Below, one piece after another: positions 1 to 8,662 of a stretch of DNA of 64,000 nucleotides. A program made the position numbers and the translations under genes. The DNA lies in contig CAWJWP010000024.1 of the NCBI GenBank assembly GCA_963846495.1, positions 186,001 to 250,000 of the forward strand, given 5' to 3'. The notes beneath the pieces were generated by a model. It ran no database searches. It worked only from the letters and a program-made list of their open reading frames with translations, and had not been told where the DNA came from. This stretch comes from DASYQD01 sp963846495. Its GTDB lineage: Bacteria; Acidobacteriota; Thermoanaerobaculia; Multivoradales; JAIOJS01. Within the stretch, counting starts at the first letter, position 1; the number at the start of each line of letters is the position of its first letter.

Positions 1-268
1 CCAAAGCGCCCGCGCACATCGCGCAAGGCTCGAGGGTCACGTACATTGTACAGCCGAGCAAACGCCACCCCTCGACCCGTGCCGCCGCCTGGCGCAGGGC
101 CAGGAGCTCGGCGTGGGCGAGAGGGTCTCCCTCGATCTCCCGGCGGTTGTGCCCGGCGCCGAGCAACTCGTCGCCACGCACCACCACGGCCCCCACCGGC
201 ACCTCGCCGAGCTCGGCCGCGCGCCGCGCTTCGGCGAGCGCCAGCCGCATCCACTCCCGGTCGTCCAT
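1..268 (-). CDS. tadA: tRNA-adenosine deaminase TadA (N-terminal part, cut by window edge)
   Basis: The first 89 codons of a zinc-dependent nucleoside deaminase are visible; the rest lies beyond base 1. TadA converts the wobble adenosine of tRNA-Arg(ACG) to inosine in the cytoplasm. The sequence shows the zinc-ligand and catalytic HAE motif (about residue 53, in DPLAHAELLALR) and the PCAMC motif (about residue 82), in the usual order and spacing. The ATG at the complement of 268 gives the typical MDDREWMRLAL-type start. Longer open frames across the same bases on both strands are GC-driven shadows. It is divergent from the SRP RNA/dnaX block. Confidence 0.93.
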   Translation of the reverse strand, partial: MDDREWMRLALAEARRAAELGEVPVGAVVVRGDELLGAGHNRREIEGDPLAHAELLALRQAAARVEGWRLLGCTMYVTLEPCAMCAGAL

Positions 269-475
269 GCCAAAGGGCTGCCCCGGGCCGAGGCAGGGCC
301 GCGTATTGTAGGCGAGAGCCGTCGAGGGACCAAACCGAGGCGCCGCAGCCGCGCAGCGGTGTCGCCGGAATGGCAATTGCCCGCGCCGCGTTTTGCTAAC
401 GGACTGCCCGCCGCGGCGCGGCGTCTGACTGCCGCCTCGCGGCAAGACGCTGCTGCTACGATGGGCTCGCCGGAG

Positions 476-600
476 GCGGGCGTGAAGGGTTCGGGTCCTG
501 TGCACCGGACGGCACCGAACCTCGTCAGGCCCGGAAGGGAGCAGCGATAAGGCGTCCGCGCCGGGTGCCGCAGCGCTACCGGAACCCTTCACTTCCGCCC
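476..600 (+). ncRNA. ffs: Signal recognition particle RNA (small bacterial 4.5S type)
   Basis: The conserved domain IV core GTCAGGCCCGGAAGG, with its apical GGAA tetraloop, is at 523-537, followed by the GAGCAGC asymmetric-loop strand. The outer stem is recognisable: GAAGGGTTC near 484-492 pairs with GAACCCTTC near 582-590, so the whole segment folds back on itself. SRP RNA binds Ffh and targets nascent membrane proteins. It sits directly upstream of dnaX, an arrangement common in bacteria. The ends are estimated from the pairing and could be off by about 5 nt. Confidence 0.9.
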
Positions 601-620
601 CCGGCGGCCCGCACCTCCCC

Positions 621-2345
621 ATGACCTACCAGGCGCTGGCGCGCAAGTGGCGCCCTCAGGATTTCGCGAGCCTCATCGGCCAGGAGCCGGTGGTGACGGC
701 GCTACGCAACGCCCTCGTCGAGGGACGCATCGCCCAGGCCTACCTCTTCGCCGGCATCCGCGGCGTCGGCAAGACGACGGCGGCGCGCGTGCTCGCCAAG
801 GCGCTCAACTGCGAGCGCGGACCTGCTGCCGATCCGTGCAACGACTGCCGCCCCTGCCGCGAGATCACCGTCGGCGCCGACCTCGACGTGCTGGAGGTCG
901 ACGCCGCCACCTACTCGAAGGTCGAGCAGGTGCGCGACCTGACCGAGAGCCTGCGCTACGGACCGGCGAAGGACCGCTACAAGGTAGTCGTGCTCGACGA
1001 GGTCCACCGGCTGTCGCGGCAGGCCTTCGACGCCCTCCTCAAGATCGTCGAGGAGCCGCCGCCGCACCTGGTGTTCGTCTTCGCCACCACCGAGGCCGAG
1101 GCGGTGCCGGCGACCATCCTTTCGCGCTGCCAGGAGTTCCGCTTCCGCCGCGTGCCGGTAGAGACGCTCGCCGCCCACCTCCAAGCGGTGAGCGCGGCCG
1201 AGGGGATCACCGCCTCGTCGAGCGCGCTGCGCCTCGTCGCCCGCGCCGGCGAAGGCAGCGTACGCGACGCCGTCGCGCTGCTCGACCAGCTCGCCACCTA
1301 TGGCTCCGGCACGATCGCCGACGAGGACGCGGCGCGTTTGCTCGGCGGCTTCGACCTCGACCTCTTCCACCGCCTGCTCGCCGCGATCGTTGCGGGCGAT
1401 GGCGCTGCCGTCGCCACCCTCGCTTCGACGGTCGAGGAAGAGGGATGGGACCCGCGACAGCTCTTCAGCCGCTTCCTCGGCTACTGTCGTGACGCGCTCC
1501 ATCTCGCCCTCGCCGGCGCTCGCGAGTCCGCGGTTGCGCGCCTCGACCTGCCCGTTGACGAAGTGACGCGGCTCCAAGCCCTCGCGCGCGAGGCCGGCTA
1601 CGAGAACCTCCTCCGGCTCCTCCATCAGCTCATCGCCGTCGAGCCGCTGGTACGCCGCAGCGAGGTGCCCGGGCTGGCGCTCGAGGTAGCGCTTCTCCGC
1701 GGTGCCGAGCTTCCGAAGCTACGCCGCGTCGAGGAGCTGCTGCGCGGCGGCGTGGTCGCTACGGCGCCGCCGAGCGCGCCACCGACGACGCCGACCGGCG
1801 GCGGCGGACGCCGGACCGCGGTACCTCCTGCGGCCGCGCCGAGCAGACCGACGGCCGCGAACGGTTCGCCATCGACAACCACGAGTGCCGGTGCCGCGCT
1901 TACCTCGCGCGCAGCCAACACCACGGCGAGCGGCGTCGCCGCGCCGTCACCCATCACGCTCGTGCCCGACGATAGCTCCGATCCCACCGTCGCCGTGCTG
2001 CACGCGGTGGCGCGCCGCCGTCAGCTCCTCGCCGCCCATCTCGAGGAGGCGCAGGCGCTCCACGTCAGCGACGGCGAGCTGCAGATCTTCCGCCGCCCCG
2101 GCGACCCCAGCCTCGACGTCGCCCTCCAACGCCCCGGCAATCGCGCCGTGCTCGAGGAGGCGCTGACGGAAGTCTGCGGTCCCGGCGCGCGCTGGCGAAT
2201 CCTCGACGGCGTAGGCGCGCCCGCTCCAGCGGCGGCCCCCGAGCCGGCGCTCGCGGCAGCGGCCGCCGATCCCAAGGTGCAAGCGGTGCTCGACATCTTC
2301 GGCGGCACCATCGCCGCCGTCGAGCGCGTCGGTGCGGAGGAGTAG
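621..2345 (+). CDS. dnaX: DNA polymerase III gamma/tau subunit DnaX
   Basis: Clamp-loader ATPase of the replicative polymerase, 574 aa. The AAA+ domain is complete: Walker A GIRGVGKTT with Lys51, a zinc module with Cys64, Cys73, Cys76 and Cys79, Walker B VVLDEVHRL near residue 125, and an SRC sensor near 167. Residues about 370-450 are an Ala/Pro/Thr-rich linker, followed by a short tau-like C-terminal domain. The ATG at 621 lies 21 nt after the SRP RNA. ybaB follows after 6 nt and recR soon after, the classic dnaX-ybaB-recR unit. I see no obvious slippery heptamer that would give a separate gamma form. Confidence 0.96.
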   Translation: MTYQALARKWRPQDFASLIGQEPVVTALRNALVEGRIAQAYLFAGIRGVGKTTAARVLAKALNCERGPAADPCNDCRPCREITVGADLDVLEVDAATYSKVEQVRDLTESLRYGPAKDRYKVVVLDEVHRLSRQAFDALLKIVEEPPPHLVFVFATTEAEAVPATILSRCQEFRFRRVPVETLAAHLQAVSAAEGITASSSALRLVARAGEGSVRDAVALLDQLATYGSGTIADEDAARLLGGFDLDLFHRLLAAIVAGDGAAVATLASTVEEEGWDPRQLFSRFLGYCRDALHLALAGARESAVARLDLPVDEVTRLQALAREAGYENLLRLLHQLIAVEPLVRRSEVPGLALEVALLRGAELPKLRRVEELLRGGVVATAPPSAPPTTPTGGGGRRTAVPPAAAPSRPTAANGSPSTTTSAGAALTSRAANTTASGVAAPSPITLVPDDSSDPTVAVLHAVARRRQLLAAHLEEAQALHVSDGELQIFRRPGDPSLDVALQRPGNRAVLEEALTEVCGPGARWRILDGVGAPAPAAAPEPALAAAAADPKVQAVLDIFGGTIAAVERVGAEE

Positions 2346-2351
2346 GAGTCG

Positions 2352-2651
2352 ATGAACATCCAGAAGATGATGAAGCAGGCGGCGCAGATGCAGGAGCGCA
2401 TGCAGCGCGAGCTCGCCGCCCTCGAAGTCGAGGCCTCGGCCGGCGGCGGCATGGTGGCGGTGCGGATGAATGGCCACAAGCAGCTGCTCGGCATCACCAT
2501 CGAGCGCGAGGTGCTCGAGCCGCCCGATCCCGAGATGCTCCAGGACCTCATCCTCGCCGCCGTCAACGAGGCGAGCCGCAAGGTCGAGGAGGCGATGCAG
2601 GAGAAGATGGGCGCGCTCGCCGGCAGCATGGGCCTGCCGGGGATGTTTTGA
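2352..2651 (+). CDS. ybaB: YbaB/EbfC nucleoid-associated DNA-binding protein
   Basis: A 99-aa protein with the full family shape: an N-terminal helix MNIQKMMKQAAQMQERM, a central strand region (GGGMVAVRMNGHKQL), an LEPPDPEMLQDLI segment and a C-terminal amphipathic helix ending MGLPGMF. YbaB forms tweezer-like dimers that bind DNA and is almost always encoded between dnaX and recR, as here. The start ATG lies 6 nt after the dnaX stop, so it is probably co-transcribed and translationally coupled. Confidence 0.95.
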   Translation: MNIQKMMKQAAQMQERMQRELAALEVEASAGGGMVAVRMNGHKQLLGITIEREVLEPPDPEMLQDLILAAVNEASRKVEEAMQEKMGALAGSMGLPGMF

Positions 2652-2773
2652 CCGTGTGCTCGCTTGGCGCTCGCTCAAGGCCACGTCGCGCCGCCGGACC
2701 CTGTCCGCCGGCTTGGAACTGAGCTGATCGTCATGGGAGGCGGGCCGCGCTGAGGTCGCCGTCGACGCACGCG

Positions 2774-3373
2774 GTGGCGAACGATCCGCTCCAGGATCCT
2801 CTGAAGGATCTGGTGCGCGAGCTGGCGCGCCTGCCCGGCGTCGGGCCGAAGACCGCGGCGCGGCTCGCGCACCACCTGCTCAAGGTCTCGGCCGCCGAGG
2901 CCGAGGCGTTGGCGCAGGCGATTGTCGAAGTGAAGGCGCGGCTCTTCCACTGCTCGCGCTGCAACGCCATCACCGCCGTCGATCCCTGCCGCTTCTGCGA
3001 AGATCCCCGGCGCGACGCGGCGCAGCTCCTCGTCATCGAGGAGCCGTTCAACATCGAGCCCATCGAGCGCACCGGCGAGTACCACGGCCGCTACCACGTT
3101 CTGCTCGGCGCGCTCTCTCCATTGCGCGGCATTGGGCCCGAGGAGCTCGCCATCGACGGTCTCCTCGCGCGGCTCGACGGCGTCGCCGAGGTGATCCTCG
3201 CCACCAACCCCAACGTCGAGGGTGAGGCGACGGCGCACTATCTGGCGCGGCTGCTCAAGGGCCGCGGCGTGCGTGTCACTCGCCTCGCCTTCGGCATGCC
3301 GGTGGGCGGCGACATCGAGTACACCGACGAGGTCACCCTCTCGCGCTCGCTGCTCGGGCGGCGCGAGATGTAG
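2774..3373 (+). CDS. recR: Recombination mediator RecR
   Basis: A 199-aa protein that, with RecF and RecO, loads RecA at single-strand gaps. It shows the N-terminal helix-hairpin-helix (LPGVGPKTAARLA, residues 20-32), a four-cysteine zinc finger (Cys60, Cys63, Cys72, Cys75) and a Toprim domain starting LLVIEEPFNIEPIERTGEY, then ATNPNVEGEATAHYLARLL. GTG at 2774 is preferred because it gives the normal N-terminus (DPLQDPLKDLVRELARLPG). The 122 nt between ybaB and recR contain no supported gene. Confidence 0.95.
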   Translation: MANDPLQDPLKDLVRELARLPGVGPKTAARLAHHLLKVSAAEAEALAQAIVEVKARLFHCSRCNAITAVDPCRFCEDPRRDAAQLLVIEEPFNIEPIERTGEYHGRYHVLLGALSPLRGIGPEELAIDGLLARLDGVAEVILATNPNVEGEATAHYLARLLKGRGVRVTRLAFGMPVGGDIEYTDEVTLSRSLLGRREM

Positions 3374-3395
3374 CGCGCACGCCGCGCGAGGGGGC

Positions 3396-4733
3396 ATGGG
3401 CTCGGAAGCGCAGCTCCGTCCATCACGAAGACGCGACGATGCCGCGGCGCTCCAGCGCGGCGACCTGCTGCCGCGTCTGGTCGTGCCGCCGCCGGGGCCG
3501 CGCGCGCAGGAGCTCGCCGAGCAGCTCGCCGCATTCGAGGCGCCGGGCGTCAACACGGTGGGCGGCGGACCGGCGCCGCTCTGGCGCGAGGCGCGCGGCT
3601 CGAACGTGCTCGACGTCGACGGCAACCGCTACGTCGACCTGACCTCGGGCTTCGGCGTCGCGCTCGTCGGTCACCGCCATCCCGCCGTCGTCGCGGCGGT
3701 GCGCCGGCAGGCGGGGCGGCTCCTCCACGGCTTCGGCGACGTGCATGCACATCCGGCGCGCGTGGCGCTCGCGGCGGCGCTGGTGGCGCGCGCGCCGATG
3801 CCCGACGCTGCCGCGTACTTCGCCGCTTCCGGATCGGACGCCGTCGAGGTGGCGTTGAAGACGGCGCTGCTCGCGGGCGGCAAGCCGGGCATCCTCGCCT
3901 TCGAGGGCGGCTACCACGGTCTGACGCTCGGATCGCTCGCCGCCGGTGGGCGCGAAACGTTCCGGGCGCCCTTCGCGGCGCACCTGCACGGACACACGCG
4001 CCTCCTTCCCTTCGGCGCACCCGCCTCCGCGCTCGAGCGTACGTTGGCGGGCGGCGCCATCGGCTGCGTGATCGTCGAGCCCATCCAGGGCCGTGCTGGC
4101 GTCGTGCTGCCGCCGTCGGGCTGGCTTGCCGAGCTCGCCGTGGTGGCGCGCCGCCACGGCGCGCTGCTCGTCGTCGACGAGATCCTCACCGGCGGCGGCC
4201 GCACCGGCCCCTTCTTCGCCTGCACTGACGAAGACATCGAGCCCGATCTCCTCTGCTGCGGCAAGGCGCTCGGCGGCGGCTTGCCGATCGCGGCCGTGCT
4301 CGGCCGCCGCACGTTGCTCGACGCGTGGCCCGCCGACGGCGAGGCGCTCCACACCGCGACCTTCCTCGCCCATCCGCTCGCCTGCGCCGCCGCGCTCGCC
4401 ACGCTGCGCGTGCTCGACCATCCGCAGTTCGTCGCGCGCGCGGCGTCGCTCGCGGTGTCGCTGCACGCGACCATTCGCGAGCTCGCAACGCTTCCCGGCA
4501 TTCGCGCCGTTCGCGGTCGCGGCCTGATGTGGGGAATCGAGCTCGCCGCCGCCGGCGCTGCCGCGCGTTGGGCGCGCCGAGCCCTAGCCGCCGGCGTCCT
4601 CGCGCTGCCCGCCGGCGCATCGGGCGAGGTGCTCGAGCTGCTGCCGCCGGCGGTGCTCACCTCACGTCAGCTCGACGTCGCGATCGCCGGGCTGCGCCGC
4701 ACGCTGCCGGCCGAAGAGACGAGCGGGCGCTAA
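3396..4733 (+). CDS. Class III pyridoxal-phosphate aminotransferase
   Basis: A 445-aa fold-type I PLP enzyme of the acetylornithine/4-aminobutyrate/diaminobutyrate group. PLP determinants are visible: GSDAVEVALK phosphate-binding segment near 147-155, YHG stacking motif at 173-175, VVDEILTGGGRTG with Asp261, and the Schiff-base Lys290 in CCGKALGGGLP. Substrate cannot be assigned from sequence alone; omega-amino acid or ornithine-type donors are both possible. An upstream in-frame extension overlaps recR, so ATG 3396, 22 nt after recR, is the likely start. It probably shares the recR transcript. Confidence 0.85.
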   Translation: MGSEAQLRPSRRRDDAAALQRGDLLPRLVVPPPGPRAQELAEQLAAFEAPGVNTVGGGPAPLWREARGSNVLDVDGNRYVDLTSGFGVALVGHRHPAVVAAVRRQAGRLLHGFGDVHAHPARVALAAALVARAPMPDAAAYFAASGSDAVEVALKTALLAGGKPGILAFEGGYHGLTLGSLAAGGRETFRAPFAAHLHGHTRLLPFGAPASALERTLAGGAIGCVIVEPIQGRAGVVLPPSGWLAELAVVARRHGALLVVDEILTGGGRTGPFFACTDEDIEPDLLCCGKALGGGLPIAAVLGRRTLLDAWPADGEALHTATFLAHPLACAAALATLRVLDHPQFVARAASLAVSLHATIRELATLPGIRAVRGRGLMWGIELAAAGAAARWARRALAAGVLALPAGASGEVLELLPPAVLTSRQLDVAIAGLRRTLPAEETSGR

Positions 4734-4816
4734 GATACGCGCCCGGTCATGCCCTTTCTCGAGCTCACGGCGTCGTCGACGCGGCCGTCGCTGCGGCCGC
4801 GCTGCGGAGACCGTGC

Positions 4817-5791
4817 ATGGGTGTGACTGAGCAGCTCGCCGCCGTCCGTATCCTCGACCACTTCCCGCCCGAGCAGCTGGCGCGCCTCGCGCAGGCGACC
4901 TCGCTCGTTCGTTTTCCTGGCGGCGTGACCGTGGTCAAGGAAGGCGACGCCTCACTGGACGCTTACGTCGTCCACCGCGGCCGCGTGCTCATCAAGCGCG
5001 AGACCTCCTACGGCACCTTCGAGCTGGCGCGGCTCTCCGAAGGCGACCTCTTCGGCGAGACCTCGTTCGTCGACCAGGCGCCGCGCTCGGTCGACGCCGT
5101 CACCGAGCACGCCGTCGAGCTCTTCCTGCTCGACCAGGCCGCCCTCGGCGCGCTCGCCGAGCAGGACCAGCGCTTCGCGATGGCGCTCTGGTGGACCTTC
5201 TGGCGCAGCCTGTCGCAGAAGCTGCGCATGACCAACGAGCGGCTCACCAAGTTCTTCTCCGAGACCGGCAAGCCGCTGCCCTCGCTCCACGCGCCGCTGC
5301 GCGAGCCCACCGGCTCGTTCCGCCTGCAGCTCACCGAGAAGCAACACCTCTTCGAGGAACAGAAGCTGTCGCGCATGGAGATCCGCTTCCTCGCCTCGCT
5401 GTCGAAGGAGCGGCGCCTGCGCTCGGGCGAGGTGCTCTTCCGCGAGGGCGACGCCGGCGATGCCATGTACGTCGTCCTCGACGGCCGCGTGCGCATCGGC
5501 AAGCACATCCCGGGCGCCGGCGAAGAGGCGCTCGCCTTCATGGAGCGCGGCGATTGGTTCGGCGAGATGGCGCTCATCGACAACCAGCCGCGCTCGGCGG
5601 AGGCGACGGCGCACGACGGCGGCGCGGTGGTGCTCGCCATCCCGCGCGACGTCGTCGCCGGTCTGCTCGACATCCGCAAGGTGTCCTCGGTGCGCCTGCT
5701 GCGCATCCTCTGCGCGCTGGTGGCGAAGCGGCTGCGCGAGATCGACGACAAGCTCGTCGGCTGGTTCATCCTCGCCGGCGGCGCGCAGTAG
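4817..5791 (+). CDS. Protein with two cyclic-nucleotide-binding (cNMP) domains
   Basis: A 324-aa protein with two CRP-like beta-barrel domains and no helix-turn-helix that I can see, so it is not a CRP/FNR transcription factor. Domain 1 (about 10-125) contains EGDLFGETSFVDQAPRS; domain 2 (about 185-310) contains ERGDWFGEMALIDNQPRS, both matching the phosphate-binding cassette pattern (FGE...L...PRSA). The region between them (about 125-185) is helical and charged. Such tandem cNMP proteins usually sense cAMP or cGMP and act by protein contacts. Its 3' end overlaps convergent mutY by 26 bp. Confidence 0.82.
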   Translation: MGVTEQLAAVRILDHFPPEQLARLAQATSLVRFPGGVTVVKEGDASLDAYVVHRGRVLIKRETSYGTFELARLSEGDLFGETSFVDQAPRSVDAVTEHAVELFLLDQAALGALAEQDQRFAMALWWTFWRSLSQKLRMTNERLTKFFSETGKPLPSLHAPLREPTGSFRLQLTEKQHLFEEQKLSRMEIRFLASLSKERRLRSGEVLFREGDAGDAMYVVLDGRVRIGKHIPGAGEEALAFMERGDWFGEMALIDNQPRSAEATAHDGGAVVLAIPRDVVAGLLDIRKVSSVRLLRILCALVAKRLREIDDKLVGWFILAGGAQ

Positions 5792-6836
5792 CCGGCGTCG
5801 CGTCTGCGGGGGCCGCTAGCGCTAGAGCCTTACGTACGAGCGACGAGGTCGGCAGCGTCGGCACCGCCGCACGCGAGACCCACGCCGCTTCTCGACCTTC
5901 GGCGACACCGTCGGTCGTCAAGGTCGCGCGCCGGACCGAAGCGACGATGCTGCGCGTGGTGATCGCGTGGCGGACGGTACCGAGCGCAGCGTCGAGCGCG
6001 AAGCGGCCGCCGTAGCGCGTCGCGAGCCGCTCCTCCGCGTCGCCGTTGCCGCTCTCGACCCACGGCAGCTCCCACGTGCCGGCGAGCAGCTCCTCCTCGT
6101 CGTCGCGGCGGAAGAGCAGCACGCGCTCGTCGCGCTCGACGACGGCGACGACGAGCGACACGCGCCGGGGCTTCGCCTTCGCGGCTCGACGCGGATAACA
6201 CTCCGGCTCGCCGCTCGCATAGCCGGCACAGCCTTCGACGAGCGGACATGCCGCGCAACGCGGCGCCCGCGGCGAGCACACCGTCGCGCCGAGCTCCATC
6301 AGCGCCTGGTTCGAGTCGCCGGGAGCGCGCGCGTCGAGCAGCTCCGCCGCGGCCTTGCGCAGCCGCCGTCGTACCGCCGGCAGCTTCGGATCTTCGTTGC
6401 ACGCGAGGAGCCGCGTCGTCACCCGCTCGACGTTGCCGTCGAGCACCGGCACTGCGACACCGAAGGCAATGCTCGCCACGGCCGCAGCGGTATAGTCGCC
6501 GACCCCGGGCAGCGCCCGCAGGAACTCGGGGTCGGAGGGGATGCGATAGCCGGCGGCGGCGAGTTGGATGGCGGCGCGGTGGAGGAGCCGGAGGCGGCGG
6601 TAGTAACCGAGCCCGGACCAGCGGGCAAGTGCCTCCTCGAGGGGCGCCTGCGCCAACGCCTCGACGGTCGGAAAACGCTCCAGGAAAGGCTCGAAATAGG
6701 CAACCACGTGCTCGACTCGCGTCTGCTGCAGCATCACCTCCGAGACCCAGATCGCCCAGGGGTCGCGAGTGCGCCGCCAAGGCAGGTCGCGGCGGTTCTC
6801 GCGGTACCAGCGGAGGAGCTTTCCGGCGGCGGTCAC
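5766..6836 (-). CDS. mutY: Adenine DNA glycosylase MutY
   Basis: A 356-aa base-excision enzyme that removes adenine opposite 8-oxoguanine. Visible: catalytic Glu33 in SEVMLQQTRV, helix-hairpin-helix LPGVGDYTAAAV (109-120), catalytic Asp133 in PVLDGNVERV, the 4Fe-4S cluster cysteines 187, 194, 197 and 203 (C-x6-C-x2-C-x5-C), and a C-terminal NUDIX-like recognition domain beginning near 225 (RRVSLVVAVVERDERVLLFRR). Length is normal for the family. It lies on the minus strand, convergent with the cNMP gene and divergent from dnaA. Confidence 0.95.
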   Translation of the reverse strand: MTAAGKLLRWYRENRRDLPWRRTRDPWAIWVSEVMLQQTRVEHVVAYFEPFLERFPTVEALAQAPLEEALARWSGLGYYRRLRLLHRAAIQLAAAGYRIPSDPEFLRALPGVGDYTAAAVASIAFGVAVPVLDGNVERVTTRLLACNEDPKLPAVRRRLRKAAAELLDARAPGDSNQALMELGATVCSPRAPRCAACPLVEGCAGYASGEPECYPRRAAKAKPRRVSLVVAVVERDERVLLFRRDDEEELLAGTWELPWVESGNGDAEERLATRYGGRFALDAALGTVRHAITTRSIVASVRRATLTTDGVAEGREAAWVSRAAVPTLPTSSLVRKALALAAPADATPATARRRRG

Positions 6837-6924
6837 GGTCTCACTCTAGCGGGCCGTTCAGGAGCCCATCGACTGCTGCAACGTGTTGGCGAATCGCGAC
6901 TTTTCAACTGTCACACGCGCCGTC

Positions 6925-6953
6925 TTGCCGGCTTGGAACCCCGTTGCTATAGT
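6925..6953 (+). promoter_or_regulatory. Candidate sigma-70 promoter of dnaA
   Basis: TTGCCG at 6925-6930 and TATAGT at 6948-6953 are separated by exactly 17 nt. This is the only well-spaced -35/-10 pair I found between the divergent mutY and dnaA starts. It predicts transcription starting near 6960 and a leader of about 110 nt that contains the TTTCCACA palindrome at 7023-7041. Confidence 0.5.
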
Positions 6954-7022
6954 CCCCCGCGCTCCCCGGAACACAAGAACGGCGATCGGCACTGCCAACG
7001 AGCGGCCGGAGCCGGGTCGGTA

Positions 7023-7041
7023 TTTCCACAGGGTGTGGAAA
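7023..7041. promoter_or_regulatory. DnaA-box-like palindrome in the dnaA leader
   Basis: TTTCCACA-GGG-TGTGGAAA is a perfect inverted repeat 25 nt upstream of the first possible dnaA ATG. Each arm keeps the TCCACA part of the DnaA box TTATCCACA but differs in the first three bases. Another site sharing the same 8-mer, TTTTCCACA (one mismatch), lies at 8394-8402 after dnaA. A role in DnaA autoregulation is inference; the palindrome could also form an RNA hairpin in the leader. Confidence 0.4.
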
Positions 7042-7080
7042 GAGTGCGGATTTCTGTCTCTTGAGATGCCTTCCTGGGCG

Positions 7081-8364
7081 ATGAGCAAGAACCTCTGGAA
7101 AGACCTGCAGCGCGAGCTCGAGCGCCACCTCGATCCCGAGGAGTTCGCCACCTGGTTCCGCCCCCTCCGCGTGCAGCGCGAGGACACCGACCGCCTCGTC
7201 CTCGTCGCCCCCAACGACCACTTCGTCAACGCCCTCGAGCAGAGCTACCGTCCCGCCGTCGACCGCGCCATCGCCGGCCTGCGCGGCCCGCAGTTCCGCG
7301 TCCTCTTCTCGCTCGCCGACAGGCCCAGCGTACCCGCCGACCGGCCGCTGCCGCAGCTCGACCCTCGCTACGTCTTCGACACCTTCGTCGTCGGCAGCAG
7401 CAACCAGTTCGCGCACGCCGCCGCGCGCGCCGTCGCCGAGAGCCCGGCGCACAGCTACAACCCGCTCTTCCTCTACGGCGGCGCCGGCCTAGGCAAGACC
7501 CACCTGCTGCACGCCATCGGCCACGAGATCCACCGTCGGCACCCCGAGCTGCGAGTTCTCTACCTCGTCGCCGAGCAGTTCGTCAACGAGCTCATCAACT
7601 CGATCCGCTTCGACCGCATGCCGGCCTTCCGCGAGCGTTACCGGACGATCGACGTGCTGCTCATCGACGACGTGCAGTTCGTCGCCGGCAAGGAGCGCAG
7701 CCAGGAAGAGTTCTTCCACACCTTCAACACCCTCTACACGGCGCAGAAGCCGATCATCCTCTCCTCCGACGCGCCGCCGCGCAGCATCGCGAGCCTCGAG
7801 GAGCGGCTGCGCAGCCGCTTCGAGTGGGGCCTCATCGCCGACATCCAGCCGCCCGAGCTGGAGACGAAGATCGTCATCCTGCGACGCAAGGCGGAGGCTC
7901 GCGGTCAGGCGCTGCCCGACGACGTCGCCCTCTTCCTCGCCCAGCAGGTGCGCAGCAACGTGCGCGAGCTCGAAGGGCTGCTCAACCGCGTGCTCGCCTT
8001 CTCGGCGCTGACCGGCCGGCCCCTGTCACTCGACCTCGCCAAGGACACCCTGCGCGACATCCTCCCCGAGACCGACCGCCGCATCTCGTCGGCCGACGTC
8101 ATCAAGTTCGTCGCCCGCCACTACGGCTTGAAGGTCTCCGAGATCAAGAGCAAGTCGAACCAGAAGCAGATCGCCTTCCCACGCCAGGTGGCGATGTGGA
8201 TGTGCAAGCGCCTGACCGAGCTCTCCTACCCCGACATTGGCCGCCAGTTCAACGACAAGCACCACTCGACGGTCATGTACTCGGTGGAGAAGATCGACAA
8301 GCTGCGCGAGAGCGACGCCGAGTTCGCGCAGACGCTCGAGCGGATGCTGCAGCACTTCGCCTGA
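7081..8364 (+). CDS. dnaA: Chromosomal replication initiator DnaA
   Basis: A 427-aa AAA+ initiator that binds DnaA boxes and melts oriC. Domain I is the short N-terminal helix bundle (LWKDLQRELERHLDPEEFATWFRPL). Domain III begins at LDPRYVFDTFVVGSSNQFA with Walker A GGAGLGKTHLLHA, Walker B VLLIDDVQFVAGKERSQEE and the box VII region. Domain IV ends with the DNA-binding signature DIGRQFNDKHHSTVMYSVEKI. Domain II is nearly absent. ATG 7081 (MSKNLW) gives the family-like start; ATG 7066, five codons earlier in frame, is an equal alternative and neither has a strong Shine-Dalgarno site. Confidence 0.96.
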   Translation: MSKNLWKDLQRELERHLDPEEFATWFRPLRVQREDTDRLVLVAPNDHFVNALEQSYRPAVDRAIAGLRGPQFRVLFSLADRPSVPADRPLPQLDPRYVFDTFVVGSSNQFAHAAARAVAESPAHSYNPLFLYGGAGLGKTHLLHAIGHEIHRRHPELRVLYLVAEQFVNELINSIRFDRMPAFRERYRTIDVLLIDDVQFVAGKERSQEEFFHTFNTLYTAQKPIILSSDAPPRSIASLEERLRSRFEWGLIADIQPPELETKIVILRRKAEARGQALPDDVALFLAQQVRSNVRELEGLLNRVLAFSALTGRPLSLDLAKDTLRDILPETDRRISSADVIKFVARHYGLKVSEIKSKSNQKQIAFPRQVAMWMCKRLTELSYPDIGRQFNDKHHSTVMYSVEKIDKLRESDAEFAQTLERMLQHFA

Positions 8365-8662
8365 CGCCGACGAGCCTCTCTCCTTCAGCCTCCTTTTCCA
8401 CAAACAATCAGACCTTCTTGCGGATGCGCTGAGGAAGCGCCGGCCGCTCGGAGTCGGTTCGCCGATCGGTCTCCTGTCTTCCGCTTCGCTGCACAGCGAT
8501 TCCGCAGCAAACTCGCGATTCGATCCTCACGTTTGCGACCTCTTGCGTCCACGGGACGGCGCCCTTTTCATCGTCCATCCGCAGCGCTACTCGGACGGAT
8601 GCGGTGGTATATTCCGCTCCGTTTAGGGATCCGGAACCGAGAGAGCGAGGAGAACTGCGCGG
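8365..8662. other. dnaA-dnaN intergenic region, candidate replication origin (weak)
   Basis: This 298-bp gene-free segment separates dnaA from dnaN, a frequent position of oriC. It holds one near-consensus DnaA box, TTTTCCACA (8394-8402), and locally less GC-rich stretches near 8400-8420 and 8460-8530. A TATATT hexamer at 8608-8613 may be the -10 of dnaN but has no good -35. I do not see the dense box cluster or strong AT-rich unwinding element expected of a clear origin, so the call is tentative. Confidence 0.25.
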
